Under the pieces are notes generated by a model. That model was given only the letters and a program-made list of their open reading frames with translations. It made no database searches and had not been told where the DNA came from. A stretch of DNA of 64,000 nucleotides from Isoetes taiwanensis (taxonomy: Eukaryota; Streptophyta; Lycopodiopsida; Isoetales; Isoetaceae). A program made the position numbers and the translations under genes. The DNA lies in contig JAJEKV010000004.1 in NCBI GenBank assembly GCA_021234155.1, positions 9,676,109 through 9,740,108 on the forward strand, read 5' to 3'. The number at the start of each line of letters is the position of its first letter. The stretch's first letter is position 1. This document shows, piece by piece, positions 10,850-22,564 of the stretch.

Positions 10850-11645
10850 TTAGGCACATGTATTTAGGGACAGTTGTTGATTTCTGCTGTTGTTTGAATT
10901 CTTTTGAAGTCAATAGTCTTTTGATGCTTCATGGTGGGCAACGTTGCACCTATGAATTTTGTAGAATGATAAGTGATCTTCATGAAATTGACTATTTCTT
11001 TATGCTGCAGGCATAACTTGCTTATGGAATACCATGAAGCCACTTGAAGCATGTTTCACTTCTGCAGAAGGTATATATTTAGAAGAGATCTATTTCTTTA
11101 GATGCATTGCAAGTAACTATCTATATTCCTTTCCTCTCCCTCATATGCATCTGTGGGCTTCATAGAAAATAGGGACATGTTCGATTAATGCTTATACAAT
11201 TGAGCAATCAATTTTAGGCTGTCGATCACCTCTGCAACTCCATCTATTGAAGAAACATCGAAAAGCGATAACTCATCTAGCATTTAAAGGTTATGCTTCC
11301 TCTATAAGGTATGTGATGTTACATAGCTTTAAGAACAGCGCATATGTATACATAGAGACGAAGCAGTAATTTTTTAAATCGTCGTTATAAATTAGTGAAC
11401 ATTAGGACTTTTTGTGTGCTGGAACAGTAAGATTTGCTCACATCTTCTCAACAAATTAGAGATGGAGCAATGGCAGACAGAGATTATTATAGTGTACCTT
11501 TCCTTGTCACATATGCACTTCCTTGCTCTATTCTTTCTTGCATTTTTTTGCAGCAGACATTCATTTGTCTAGGGGCATAATCCAAGCGTACATGATCTGG
11601 TGTTGATAATGCAGGTGAGTCATTTGCATCGTCATTGTCATGCAG

Positions 11646-11756
11646 ATATAAGCAAATAGAAAGGCAATTTGAAGAGACAAAGATGACAACATGCAAGACA
11701 TTTCAAAAGTTGAGAGATGAAGAACTCTTTCTTCAGCTTGTTGAGCTTCTTGACGG
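11646..11756 (+). pseudogene. Exon-like fragment in element B (unidentified)
   Basis: A clean internal-exon structure: TCATGCAG acceptor, 111 bp open in one frame (37 codons), and GACGG/GTATG donor. The product is rich in charge and helix formers (KQIERQFEETK, then TFQKLRDEELFLQLVELLDG), so it is probably helical. The 111-bp length keeps phase. I cannot name the family. Neighbouring exons could not be joined with certainty, so whether a working gene exists here is open. Confidence 0.4.
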
Positions 11757-11759
11757 GTA

Positions 11760-13580
11760 TGTTCTAAGGACCTCCATCGTCCCCAAACCCAGTTGAACTT
11801 GCAAACCCTAGTTTTGATGCATATGCATTTTGCTCAATGTGAGAAGAGAAATTAAGCAGTAGGAGGGATTTTGAATCCTGAGATCGGACTTGCAGGCTGA
11901 TGCATATGTGGATCAATTTATATGAATGTCATAAAAATCAATACACAAGGTAGTCCTGGAAATCAAAGACTTTGCACACGGCTATGGTAGAGCCATCCAG
12001 CAATGTGCATAGGACAACAAGAACTCAACTGCACACAGCACTTGAGGCATAGTACCGTGCATTTGATACAGTAATGTGTTATTCTAAAAGCTGGAAATGT
12101 CAATCTTTTGTGAAAACCTACAGCAGTAATTTATTGCAGACTATTATTGCAGATCTCACTCAATATGGAAACTATGAAGACTTTGTTCTATATGTTTATT
12201 GGAAAGACAATTGGTGTTAGTCTTTCTCTTTAGACAAAGAAGACACGAGCAGTTGGAGCCCCAGAAAAAGGGAGGCTGATTCTGGAAGTTACTATTGTGT
12301 ATATCCTTCCCACATGGACATGTGTTCTTTCTGCATATATTATTTCTGTGCGCGTTACAAACGTTGGAAAAATAATGAACGAATTAAAATGGGTGGAGAT
12401 AATATAGAGTCCAAGCAGAATGTGATCAGGAATAAAGACTTGAATTTGGAGTGAGGTTTTCATTTCTCTCTTAGCACCTTAGTCAGGTCTTTAATGTTCT
12501 CTTCTCTAATTTTGCAAGTCTATTTTGATTGATGACCATTTATTTTGGAGGCCTCTCTGAAACTTGTATTGATGGCCATAGATACAACAGTTTTTGCATT
12601 GCACAAACGAAGTTCATTCTAGTTGCAAAGAAGCTGATGTAAAAGCATTAAATTATATCTCCAATATTCCATTTTAAGCTGCCATCGCATTGTATATATT
12701 CAGACACTGTATGAAACAATAGGTGCTTATGCTGCTATAACCTTGATCTAGTCTCTTGAAGGTTCAAGAGCAAGTACTCTAATAGGATTAACAGTAAAAC
12801 TTTTAAGGCTATAATTTCAGTTCGTGAATGAAATATATCCCCAGTATGTTGGTAACTAAATGAAGTGTCCAAGTCTGATGGAATTTAGGGCGCATGAGAT
12901 GCTATTGAGTCAACTTCCAATGTCACCTCCTATATTTGAACAAAGAAGCATGAAAGGAGTAGTGCTTAACATATGCTCCATAGTCGAGCATTCAAAAGAG
13001 TCCAATGCAAATTGCTAGCAATTTAAATTGTTGTAAACGTTGTTATAGCTTACTGTTTGACTAAAGGAGGTAGAAGACATTGTATAAGTTTCTTTGAAGC
13101 CTAAATGTGGCTGGAAGTTCCTTTTGATAATGAAACACTTACTGTGGGGGGTCCATTTCATAGTCATGTTACTATAATCTTAAAGAGTGTTTTTTGATAG
13201 AAGCTTTATGATTTCATAGTTATGTTACTATAATCTTGGAGAGTCTTTTTTGATAGAAGCTTTATGTCTAGACTATGGGTTTTAAAGATAAAAATAAATT
13301 TGATTTTGCATTGGATGACAGTAGGATATGGTCAAAGAACCTATTCCCTTTGCGAGTGCTTCAAACAACTCTAAATAGCGTGTTCTTTAATTTGGTCTTT
13401 GCAGCGACATTTTTTCCAATCGATGAATGCAAATGGTGTGTCCTTTATCTTTTCATTCCTTTAAATGGTGGTTCCTACTTTTGAAAACCATGAAAAAAAT
13501 ACAATTGACCTTATAATTAATGGTGCCACACACAACTTGTATAGTTGATCGCCTTGACCGTGCCTATACGTGTCCCGCTA
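11760..13580. other. Interior of element B, no clear gene
   Basis: No open frame with a recognised motif. A 60-bp word ending AGAAGCTTTATG is duplicated at about 13165-13212 and 13215-13266. The rest appears intronic or decayed. Confidence 0.35.
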
Positions 13581-14607
13581 AACAAAAATAAAAAATACTC
13601 GTGACTTCCTAAGGCGGGAGATATCCTGCCTACAAAGTGTGCATGTAAGGCAAAAGTTTTGCCCAACGGATGTGTGGTGAGTTGGTATGGGCCTAGTAAT
13701 GCCAAAATAAATGTTCATTTGGTCATGGGTTCAAACCTTGCCAATGTATGTTTATCTTTGGGAGTTGGTTACTGGGGTTATACGATGATGATCTCCGACG
13801 TGGTAGAACTTAAAAGCCTATATGTGTCCTCCACTTTGGCTGCCGCAAGGCAGTGGGATATAACTAGCTAGTCTGTACAACATTAGTCTAGCATGGACCT
13901 TAAACAAAAATAAAAAATACTCGTGACTTCCTAAGGTGGGAGATATCCTGCCTACAAAGTGTGCATGTAAGGCAAAAGTTTTGCCCAACGGATGTGTGAT
14001 GAGTTGGTATGGGCCTAGTAATGCCAAAATAAATGTTCATTTGGTCATGGGTTCAAACCTTGCCAATGTATGTTTATCTTTGGGAGTTGGTTATTGGGGT
14101 TATACGATGATGATCTCCGACGTGGTAGAACTTAAAAGCCTATATGTGTCCTCCACTTTGGCTACCGCAAGGCAGTGGGATATAGCTAGCTAGTCTGTAC
14201 AAGATTAGTCTAGCATGGACCTTAAACAAAAATAAAAAATACTCGTGACTTCCTAAGGCGGGATATATCCTGCCTACAAAGTGTGCATGTAAGGCAAAAG
14301 TTTTGCCCAACGGATGTGTGGTGAGTTGGTATGGGCCTAGTAATGCGAAAATAAATGTTCATTTGGTCATGGGTTCAAACCTTGCCAATGTATGTTTATC
14401 TTTGGGAGTTGGTTACTGGGGTTATACGATGATGATCTCCAACATGGTAGAACTTAAAAGCCTATACGTGTCCTCCACTTTGGCTGCCGCAAGGCAGTGG
14501 GATATAGCTAGCTAGTCTGTACAAGATTAGTCTAGCATGGACCTTAAACAAAAATAAAAAATACTCGTGACTTCCTAAGGCGGGAGATATCCTGCCTACA
14601 AAGTGTC
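13581..14607 (+). repeat. 322-bp tandem array with tRNA-like promoter boxes
   Basis: Three full units and a 60-bp partial fourth repeat at an exact 322-bp period: the same C of AACAAAAATA falls at 13583, 13905, 14227 and 14549. Units differ by only a few substitutions. Each contains GGTTCAAACC, a perfect RNA polymerase III B box, about 45-50 bases after TGGTGAGTTGGTATGG, which resembles an A box. Each unit therefore looks like a tRNA-derived SINE head with a longer tail. Each unit also has a 70-85 codon open frame, conserved because the units are near-identical, not from evident selection. Confidence 0.8.
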
Positions 14608-14701
14608 ATTTGCTTTACAAAATAGCATTTGAAGAATAAAAGGATAGAGAAGATTGTAATGGCTTAACGTGCAATTCTAATCCTCTAGTGCAAGTTAACA
14701 T

Positions 14702-14781
14702 CGTAATTATAACCAACTGAAATTGTTACTTGACAAAGTGTCATAATTGTAACCAACTGAAATTGTTACTTGACAAAGTGT
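14702..14781. repeat. 40-bp tandem duplication
   Basis: Two adjacent copies of AACCAACTGAAATTGTTACT with flanks, at period 40. Confidence 0.8.
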
Positions 14782-14911
14782 AAAGCTTATAAAGAAAATA
14801 TATGCTTTACAAGATGAATTAGAATAGCAACACATGTTAGCCAAAGAGCTCAGCAAGGCTAATACACATATAGCTAAAATCTGTTAAATTACGAATAAAA
14901 ACCAGCTACAA

Positions 14912-15290
14912 TTATACCACAAGTATTCTCTCCTTTATAGTCGAACCTCTAGTGGAATTTTGGGCTTGAAGCTCACACCATGTTAAACGGCTCATGGCAT
15001 CCTTTGGTGTGTTGCTAATGTGGCAAAGTTGTTCTACACACCCAATCATGAATGCTAACACCTTCCATATTATTTTTTTAATATCTAGTCTAGGATACAA
15101 ATGCTCTTTCTTCAACGTACAATGGATCTGACACAATTCCTTGTGTTGATTTAGGATCCTAGCAACATACTTTTTATGGGGGTGGTTTTCAACCTTCAAA
15201 TTCACAAGAATTAGATCTTGCTTGCGAGCAACCAAATCCTCTACTATTTACTTGATTTCCTCCAACAAAGGTAGATGCCTACTTTGAATA
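14912..15290 (-). pseudogene. Coding-like fragment near right end of element B
   Basis: An open minus-strand frame of 107 codons extends further upstream through one TAA stop (about 15247) into LPLLEEIK. The visible protein has an ordered, soluble look: ARKQDLILVNLKVENHPHKK, YVARILNQHKELCQIH, then a Cys-containing tail. I do not recognise the family. Its position close to the right TIR and pointing inward mirrors the transposase gene of element A, but no sequence similarity to that transposase was seen. It may be a captured host exon. Confidence 0.35.
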
Positions 15291-15697
15291 TTTCGTTATT
15301 AAAAATTTGTTTAATAAATGTTTTCCTCGACAACCTAACCTAATCAAATGCAAAACTAAATCCAAGCTTGAAACCGCCCTTTTTGCTAGTTTTTTTTAAT
15401 TTCCTAAGAAGGTCGCCGCCGATCCTCGGATCACCACGGGAAAAAACCAACGCGAGCGCGACTGCCTAGCCTCCTTCCCAACCCTGCAGTTCTGCTAGTT
15501 TAATCTCTAATAGTATTATTATCCTCTACTGTTATTGACCTTCAATTCAGAATTTTTGAATTGATTTTAGAAAAGAGAAAAAATAGAAAAAATAGAAAAA
15601 AATAGAAAAAATAGAAAGTACCAGTTTTAAAAGTACCCAGTGTAGGTACTTTTGAGGGTTCCAAAAGTGGTACACCGTAGCATGCTTTCACCCCTAT

Positions 15698-16450
15698 TCT
15701 TGATAAATGATTTATCGTAAAACTAGACGAAACATTTACTGTATTTTCTGTATTGTTGTTCATTGAATTTACGACGGAATGATTTTCTTGTCTCTCTTGG
15801 GAAATGTTCTTTGGTTATTCATCTAATCCTCAAGAACTAAACCCAAAATTCAAATACATCTTATGGGATATGTACGTACGTAATATATGGTTTTTCAATA
15901 TAATAGATCTAACCTATGATTGGATCCTATGTAACCCTACACCTTATACATCTCAAACAATGTTTTTACTGGTCGCAAATGTATTGACATAAAACAACTA
16001 CTGATACCTAAAATGCAAGAACATCATTTAAAAACCTTCATTACATTGCATAACCCACCAACATCCCCTGGCATGCCTTTTTGCTAGTTTTTTTTTTTTT
16101 TTTTTTTTTTTTTATATCTGCATTTTTTATTTGTTTTCCATAAATAGTGAAACTATGCTTCCTCTATTGGTACATTTTATACTACCTACCAATGTTGTAT
16201 TTATAGCTTCTATTGAATGATATACTCTATGTTGGTCATGCTAATCATGTCTTGGAATGAAGAACCCTATTGATCTTGTGACTAACCACAAAGGGGGGAG
16301 GGGGGGGAGGGATCTACATTGCTATAAATGCTCATTAAGACAAGGATCCTTACACTGCTACAGTGCTAGACTCGTCATCATTATAGTTGAATGTATAATA
16401 ATGAAGAAATAAGGACGGAGATTTTCACATCTAAAGAGAAGAGAAAGTGA
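15698..16450. other. No gene; poly(T) run
   Basis: A 25-base poly(T) at about 16089-16113 could be the reverse tail of a retroposon. Otherwise nothing was recognised. Confidence 0.4.
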
Positions 16451-16454
16451 CACT

Positions 16455-16530
16455 GGCAAACTTGGTCTAGTGGTAGTGTGGTCATTGCTTGTGGCTTGTA
16501 GACTAAGGTCTATCAATGATGGAAAGCCAT
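16455..16530 (+). repeat. Possible decayed tRNA-derived SINE head
   Basis: TTGGTCTAGTGGTAGTGTGG is a good match to the A box of tRNA genes and plant SINEs. The expected B box about 50 bases later is present only in eroded form (AAGGTCTATCAA). It does not fold as a full tRNA by eye. Confidence 0.3.
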
Positions 16531-18006
16531 GTTCATCGAGTCATTCTAAATGCCTTTCTCTTCAAGATTATGTACATGGCAAGCCATTAATCACTTGCAA
16601 GTGCTAAAAGAACATGATAAGTTACCATTGACGTACAACAGACTGAAGAGAAGTCTGCACGGCTTGCAAACTGAAGTTTCTTGTGGTACTATATTCATAG
16701 CATTCTAGACATAAATGGAGTTGTAGGAGATAATGACCATTATGGCATTAGTATAGTACAGATCTTTTCATGTGCCATGAAGAAGGCATAACTTTCTAAG
16801 GGGATCACAAACCTAGAATTTTAGAGACAGACTTGGTTTAGGACGCAAACCTTGCATTAATTGATTATGCTATACGATATTGTTGAAGGATAGATGGCTT
16901 GCCCACGACCTTATACTTCTAGACAGACAAAAGCAAGATAGTTTAGTTGAGAGTTTCAACCTTAAAACTGTAGACAGATAAAAGCAAAATAGTTTAGTTC
17001 GAAGCTCAGTATCACAAATTGCTTAGGAAAATCCAATAAACCCAATATATAGAACTGGGAACAGAAAGTTGTGGTCGTCATCAATGACATAACTCTTCCA
17101 AGGACAATGATGGACACAAAAGTCCCATGGACCAAGTTGAGACTAGTGCAAAGAAAAGGAAACATGATGTGAAGAAACGGGGAGAGAAACGACAAGGGAG
17201 GCAAGAAATCGAAGGCCTAGGAAACATGGCAAATCTACATTTGTCAAAGACCATTATTACGTGCGACCTAATTGGGAACAAATGCTGGAGCCCTCCTCAC
17301 ATGCGTTGTGGCAACGGATTCAATACATAAATAAATGGTTAGATGTGTGTGCAGCAACACTATATAGACCTTGTTTACTAAGCCCCACAGCACAACACCT
17401 ACCTTGTGTTCCTCGTTGCACGCTAATTAAGTAAATCACTTGGTAATCGGATTAGCACTCTTTTAAACATGTTCCATCATACTGAATTCGAAGGACCTTG
17501 TATCCGTAAACAAAATCTGTGTGCTGTAGCTATCATTCCCACCAATTTCGATACAAGCGCTCTCTATTACATTGTTATTTGCTGTGGCATGGTGGATTGA
17601 GCTACACTGCTCTACAAGGTGTGCAGCCTGCAGGCTTCTGTTCCAGGGTTAAGGAGTAAGTAATAAAAACGGTCCTGGCGCCTTGCTGCTAAGAATCTGC
17701 ATCTGTGACTGTGAGGCAACAGCACGGATCACTTATCAGATTGGATGATTCTGTCTATTATATAGTTGGTTACAAAATGCCAGTAGAATGCTGGATTGAA
17801 CTCCGAAGAATGAGCTAGCGATGGCAATGGGTAGAAGCAGCAAAAATTCGTAGAATAAATCTGATGCAGAAGCAGCAAAATTTGGAGATAATTCTGGGAG
17901 AGAAACTGATGCGCTGCTGGGCATTCTGGTGAGGAAACTGATCGTGTGTTGTAATGTATAGCAATGACAGGAAGGCATAGAAGTGAAGGGAAAATAAGGA
18001 AGCAAA
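16531..18006. other. Region 3' of the LBD gene
   Basis: No gene recognised. The right part (17740-18006) is the probable 3' untranslated region of the LBD gene on the minus strand. Confidence 0.35.
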
Positions 18007-18681
18007 TTACGGAGGAGAAAGGTGAGAAATTCCAGGAGGAGGGGCACTACTATCACTACCAGTTCTGGGGCTAGAATGGGGAGGAGGAGCAGCAGCAAGA
18101 GAAGGAGCAGAAAAACCAACGGAGGGACCGGCGAGGCCAAGGACAGCAAGGCCGGTTTCATAAGAGCCACCACCGAACCTGGCAATTTCCAGAATCTGCT
18201 CACGGGTAAACTGCTGCTCGTGGTACTGCTCACGAACGGACATCAATTCCCGGCTGGAAAGGGGAGGAGATGGGGCGGCGGCCACGGGAGGGGGAGGCAT
18301 GAGGGCGGAGGGAAGGATATGGGCGATGGAGTGGGGGCTTGTGTAGCGGGCCAGATCCTGCTGCGCAATGGCCAGCTCTTGCTGCAGATGCGCGACCTGC
18401 CTTTGCAGCAGCGAAATCGCCCCCACGCATCCATACACCGGATCCTTCACCCGCGCATCCGCTTCATACGCCAGAGAATTTACTGCATCTTCCCTCTGAT
18501 GCACCGGCAGATCGTTCAGTAGCTTCGTTATGTTGCTTGCCCCGAATATCTTGTGCACGCTCGAGAATTTGTGTGGCTGATCCGGTGGAAAATAGGGCGC
18601 GAATACACACTCCGTCGTGCACTTTCTTCTCAGAAACTTGCACGCTGCACACGGTGAAGAACTCGATGACGACGACGCCAT
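18007..18681 (-). CDS. LBD: LOB-domain (LBD) transcription factor, class I
   Basis: A complete 224-residue protein of the plant-specific LATERAL ORGAN BOUNDARIES family, nuclear DNA-binding regulators of organ boundaries and lateral organ growth. Residues 11-25 form the C-x2-C-x6-C-x3-C zinc block (C11, C14, C21, C25). The GAS block starts at FGASNITKLL (46-55) and includes DPVYGCVG (80-87). A coiled-coil L-x6-L-x3-L-x6-L uses L92, L99, L103 and L110, which marks class I. The C-terminal half is Pro/Ser/Ala-rich with EQILEIARFGGGSYE in the middle and is not conserved family-wide. The start is the only Met before the zinc block, preceded by a Ser run as in relatives. The coding region is uninterrupted. 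A possible acceptor (TGATGTTGCAG) just upstream allows a 5' UTR intron. The exact orthologue cannot be fixed. Function is inferred from the family. Confidence 0.95.
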   Translation of the reverse strand: MASSSSSSSPCAACKFLRRKCTTECVFAPYFPPDQPHKFSSVHKIFGASNITKLLNDLPVHQREDAVNSLAYEADARVKDPVYGCVGAISLLQRQVAHLQQELAIAQQDLARYTSPHSIAHILPSALMPPPPVAAAPSPPLSSRELMSVREQYHEQQFTREQILEIARFGGGSYETGLAVLGLAGPSVGFSAPSLAAAPPPHSSPRTGSDSSAPPPGISHLSPP

Positions 18682-18852
18682 TCCTCCTCCTCTCCTGCAA
18701 CATCACACAATCGTTTCACTCAGCTTCTGAACCAAATTTTTTTTACAAAAACCATTAAACCCCTCCCTTTCCCCTCGTACATTAAAAAACCTTGGCTTCA
18801 CCCTCAATTGGCCTCATCCATGCCAGCAGTCAAACTGTGGGCTCCCCTTGCA

Positions 18853-18865
18853 GATTTTTATATAC
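18853..18865 (-). promoter_or_regulatory. TATA box candidate of the LBD gene
   Basis: The minus strand reads GGGTATATAAAAATCTGC about 175 bases upstream of the LBD start codon. The distance is suitable for a transcript with a 5' leader of about 140 bases. Confidence 0.45.
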
Positions 18866-18869
18866 CCTA

Positions 18870-20026
18870 ACCCTCTGCTCCATTTCAGTGGCCCAACCCA
18901 ATTCAAATAACCTGCTCCCCAACGATTCCCATCATCAACACACACAGCAGTAGCAGTGGCTTTGGTCGCTCTAAACTCGCAAATTATTTCGCGGAGCAAA
19001 CTCTATTTGTGGATTCAACGGCCTGTTTTCTAGATTTACCGGATCGGCATAGCTACGAAACTGCCACTCATACAGCTCTGCCGCCGCTGCAGCATATTTT
19101 TAGGTAGATATTTGCTTAGGCAGTACGTTTTATGTTGCAGACAAGTAAAGCATGGGAAGAATAGGTCAATTCTTGAGCTGCTAGCTTTGCGGAAAACCTT
19201 GGCGTGCTTGATGCTTCGTATCGAGTACAGGTACACGTGGTAAATACTCACACACACAAACGTACTACACCATAATCAAACTGCAAAAAATACCTGTCTT
19301 GGGCCTCGGATCAGCTGAGAAACTTCTACCGCTGCAGCAAATCCCAAGTATCGATCCGTTGGCTGGCTGCCCAATTTCTGCTCAGATAATAATACTCGAT
19401 CTAATAAGCTTCTTAAAAAACTGCAGATACGAAGGTCTCAAATTCTCCTCAGGACCACACGAACCAGATTTGTTGGGGGACATCTTCAAGGTAGAAGGTC
19501 GCATTCGAAGGAAAATATTCCGGTGGAATAGCAATTTCCAAAATCCGAGCTCGAAGTGGGATTTTGGAAAAGGGGAGAAGGAAGGAGAAAGGGTTTGTCA
19601 CGGAATCATGTGAGCTGGCATGGAGGCCATCACCATCAATTCAAGGGAGCATATTTTTTTTTTTGCAGGATCCGGCAGGGATGAACAAAGGGAGGAACTG
19701 GAGCAAGGTCCTTTATGTGCGGCGGTTGCGGCGCTTCAGGCGGCTAAAGGGGGCCCGAAGCTGGGATAAGGCAAATCCGGGGAGGGGCTGCCGGATTGGA
19801 GCGAGGTGTTGAGCTCAAATCTAACAGCGCAGAAGCTCCAGCAGAAAGGGAAAATCGAAAGAATAGGAAGAATAGGATACGAAGAGATATGCGGAGAAAT
19901 AATAAGAAGGAAAAGGATTAGGATGGGCGCGCCGGAGGAAGAAGAGGAGACGCGGCGAATAAGGTGGTGGGTGGGTGTGTCTCCAGAAAGCCCTATACCC
20001 TTGGATTACCCTCCACGTCATCCCTC
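18870..20026. other. Upstream region of the LBD gene
   Basis: No coding gene was recognised. The stretch at 19550-19960 is purine-rich on + (AAGGGGAGAAGGAAGGAGAAAG and similar). Confidence 0.35.
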
Positions 20027-20141
20027 CACGTGTACTTCCACGTGTACCTCCACGTGTACCCCTCTTCCTCCGAAAAACGCATTGCGCGTTTTCCCCAAAA
20101 GCCGGCTTATCGCATCCTCCCTCGTGCTCCCCCTCCACGTG
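20013..20141. promoter_or_regulatory. G-box (CACGTG) cluster, 12-bp periodic
   Basis: CACGTG occurs at 20027-20032, 20039-20044 and 20051-20056, exactly 12 bp apart within CCACGTGTACYT units, with a further CACGTG at 20136-20141 and CACGTC at 20013. G-boxes bind bZIP and bHLH factors. The cluster is about 1.35 kb upstream of the LBD start. It might serve that gene or an unrecognised one on the other side. Confidence 0.5.
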
Positions 20142-22285
20142 TCCCCGCCCCACTCGCCCCACCCTACCTAAACGTTCAAAGATATAGTTTTAGTATTTTG
20201 GAACTGTCTTTAATACACATGTCTCCTATGGCTCCAGCCTGAAGTCCATGTGTGTGTCAGGAGGTTGCCGGCCTCTTTTGTAATTATTTAATGCCTTGCC
20301 ATTTCATATCCTTGCATCATCCTCCCATGCCTTTTGTATTTTCTTCCTTTCTTTCATTGCCCTTTATTTCTTCTTCCTCCCAGCTTTCATTTACGTTGCA
20401 TATTGCAGCATGATGATACATTAAGTCCTGATAGGAACTCGCCTATACTGCGTAACAAATAACATTTGTGAACCCAAGCAAGTAGTTATACTAGCCATGA
20501 TGATCACCTAACCTACATTCATCAAACCTTCCAACAAACACCTCACATAATAGCAATTACCATTGCATTCACACTACAATATCCACGTTTTGTGCTTGGT
20601 TCAAACTATACAATGTATTTTGCCATAGTAGTTGATGCATGTGCAATTATAAATGACAACCTTATTTGCTTCCACACTGATCCTACAGTGAACAACAAAT
20701 AAAGTCATATTAAAGAGTGTAGAATATGTCATAGTCAATGCACAGTAGTAATTCTTGGATATTTCGTATAAAAGTTTGTTATAACTCGAGTGTTAAGTAG
20801 TTGCACAGTTGATTAGTGCAAAAGGCAATCAAAATCTCTAAGTTTGAATGACATTTGAAAGCCAGAATAAAGTGAACATTCTAGAAGAGGCGAAAAAATG
20901 CCTCTACCTCACTCTATTATGGCAGCTGACGTGCTCAATAGCTAAGATTAAGTCTTATGTGTGCAAATATGGAAAATGTATGGGAAAAGATACTTTCACC
21001 TAAACTGAGTATATCATCATGCCAGCCAGTAAACAAAGCACCTATAGTCAATCCATCAGTAGCAAAGTCCTCTTCCTCCTCTTGCGTATATTTTTGGGCA
21101 AATCACTTGGGTTTTGTATAAGATCTAAATTATGCAAAATATCATATAAAACTTGGATAGTGATGAGGTCTACACTAGTGTAATATGAAGAATAGAGAAA
21201 GTGAGATTCAAAGTCCTGATATCATTTGCAAAGAAAATGCTCTACCACATATTATCATTCAATTTGCCATATATTAGTTTGTTAGGGGGAAGTCCATATT
21301 GTTATGCACTTGGTTTAAAAGGTGTATATGATAAATCATCACATAAAGTATCTCATTCCCGCATAAGGAATGCAACATCTCATCTATTGAATCTATTATC
21401 TATTCAATATGTTTCTCCAATTGATTAAAATATTGTCTACCTCATGTATTTTATTAGTCGCACAATGCCTCCTTAACATAGCCATGTCCTAATAAGCTTC
21501 TCAAAGCCCTATGGAAAAGTAGCATTCAACAGTAGTACATCATATGATTTCCTTAGCTTTTGGTACATTTTATCATTAGTTTGATGTTGTCAGCTATGTC
21601 CATTTTATCTATTAACATCCAACATGATTCATCTTCTTATGCATCACTGACTCTTCCATCAAACAACACCATTATCAAGTAACCTAATCCAAAAGCCTCA
21701 GAATACAATCCAAGAACATCACCCATGCAACTCAAGAGCAACCCCTAGTGAAAGACTTAACACGCCTCCCCCCGAGCCAATGCTGCTTTAGTAGTAGGGC
21801 AAAGCCCCGTTGGGCACCTGCCAGTCAGTGGAGCTTATAATGGATGGATAGTCGATATTTGGAAAACCCGTCCTAAGTCATGTAGGTTTGAGTGGTGACT
21901 TATGACTAAACATGGAAGATGGTTAGGCACACAGGCCTCAGCTTGCGGGGAGGGAGTTATACCAAAAACGCAACTGGCCAATTTTTTTTTTTTTTTTTTT
22001 TTGGAGCATCTTTCAAGGATGACCCTATGGCACCTTCTAGTTGTTTTCTTTCCAAACTATTCCTCATTCCATGTACAAGCTCCAGGAATTAAACTATATA
22101 AGAAGATACATAGTGCACTCAACTTTGACCCAGTATCACGCTTTATGTCATGATTCGAGTATATGGATCAATTTTGGCCTGATGAGATCCCGGGGGATGC
22201 ACTTAGTCATAAGGGGGTATGGACGTCTATGTTCGAAGGGTGGCCAAAAACATCCCTAGTATACTGAACTTTGGAAGCTAATTTA
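20142..22285. other. Gene-free AT-rich stretch
   Basis: About 2.1 kb with no recognised gene. A 22-base poly(T) lies at about 21981-22002. The open frames are short and without motifs. Confidence 0.4.
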
Positions 22286-22330
22286 ACCCCTACAAGAAAC
22301 TTATCGCGGCGGCCGCCGCGAACGTTTCTC
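22286..22330. repeat. Possible CACTA-type terminal sequence with GC palindrome
   Basis: CCCTACAAGAAACTTATCG followed by the perfect palindrome CGCGGCGGCCGCCGCG resembles the ends of CACTA transposons (CACTACAAGAAA plus GC-rich palindromic subterminal repeats). No opposite end was found, so this would be a relic. Confidence 0.3.
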
Positions 22331-22339
22331 TTCACCAGC

Positions 22340-22430
22340 TCATCTATACGTAGTAGAACATGCAGAATTTGAACCTGCGTTTTGTTGCCTTGTGTTGAGT
22401 GCCTGCACGATAGAAGAATATTGACCATAA
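22340..22430 (-). repeat. tRNA-promoter-like segment
   Basis: On the minus strand, GTTATGGTCAATATTC (A-box-like) is followed about 45 bases later by CAGGTTCAAATTCTGC (B-box GGTTCAAATTC). This could be a SINE head or a decayed tRNA-like copy. No full cloverleaf is evident. Confidence 0.3.
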
Positions 22431-22564
22431 CGACTCGTTAAGAAAGATGTTTTGTATTAAATCAAAAGAATCTAAGTTCCGAACATACAAAAATTGAACT
22501 GTGTTTGAGCATGGGGAATTCTAACCTCTGTAGTTTAAGGAGCCCTATAAATACTGCTCCATGG

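Larger units (their letters stand above)
9345..15693. mobile_element. Element B: 6.35-kb TIR transposon related to element A
   Basis: The left end GGGTGAAAGCATGCTAGGTG is matched by the reverse complement of the right end (GGGTGAAAGCATGCTACGGTG on -, ending at 15693), giving a TIR of about 25 bp with one indel. CTAT lies on both outer sides (9341-9344 and 15694-15697), a 4-bp target duplication. Element A at 28742-39728 has nearly the same TIR (GGGTAAAAGCATGCTGTGG) and also a 4-bp duplication, so the two belong to one group. No transposase was recognised inside B. It holds exon-like pieces on + in the left half and on - near the right end, plus a tandem array. It is probably a non-autonomous or decayed member that may have captured host exons. 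Confidence 0.7.

Noticed and set aside
13659-14515. Three similar 70-85 codon open frames
   Set aside because: They are the same part of the 322-bp tandem unit. The pol III boxes lie inside them, and no domain is visible.
18022-18522. 166-codon open frame on + opposite the LBD gene
   Set aside because: It is the antisense shadow of a GC-rich coding exon. It has no motif, while the minus strand has a full LOB domain.
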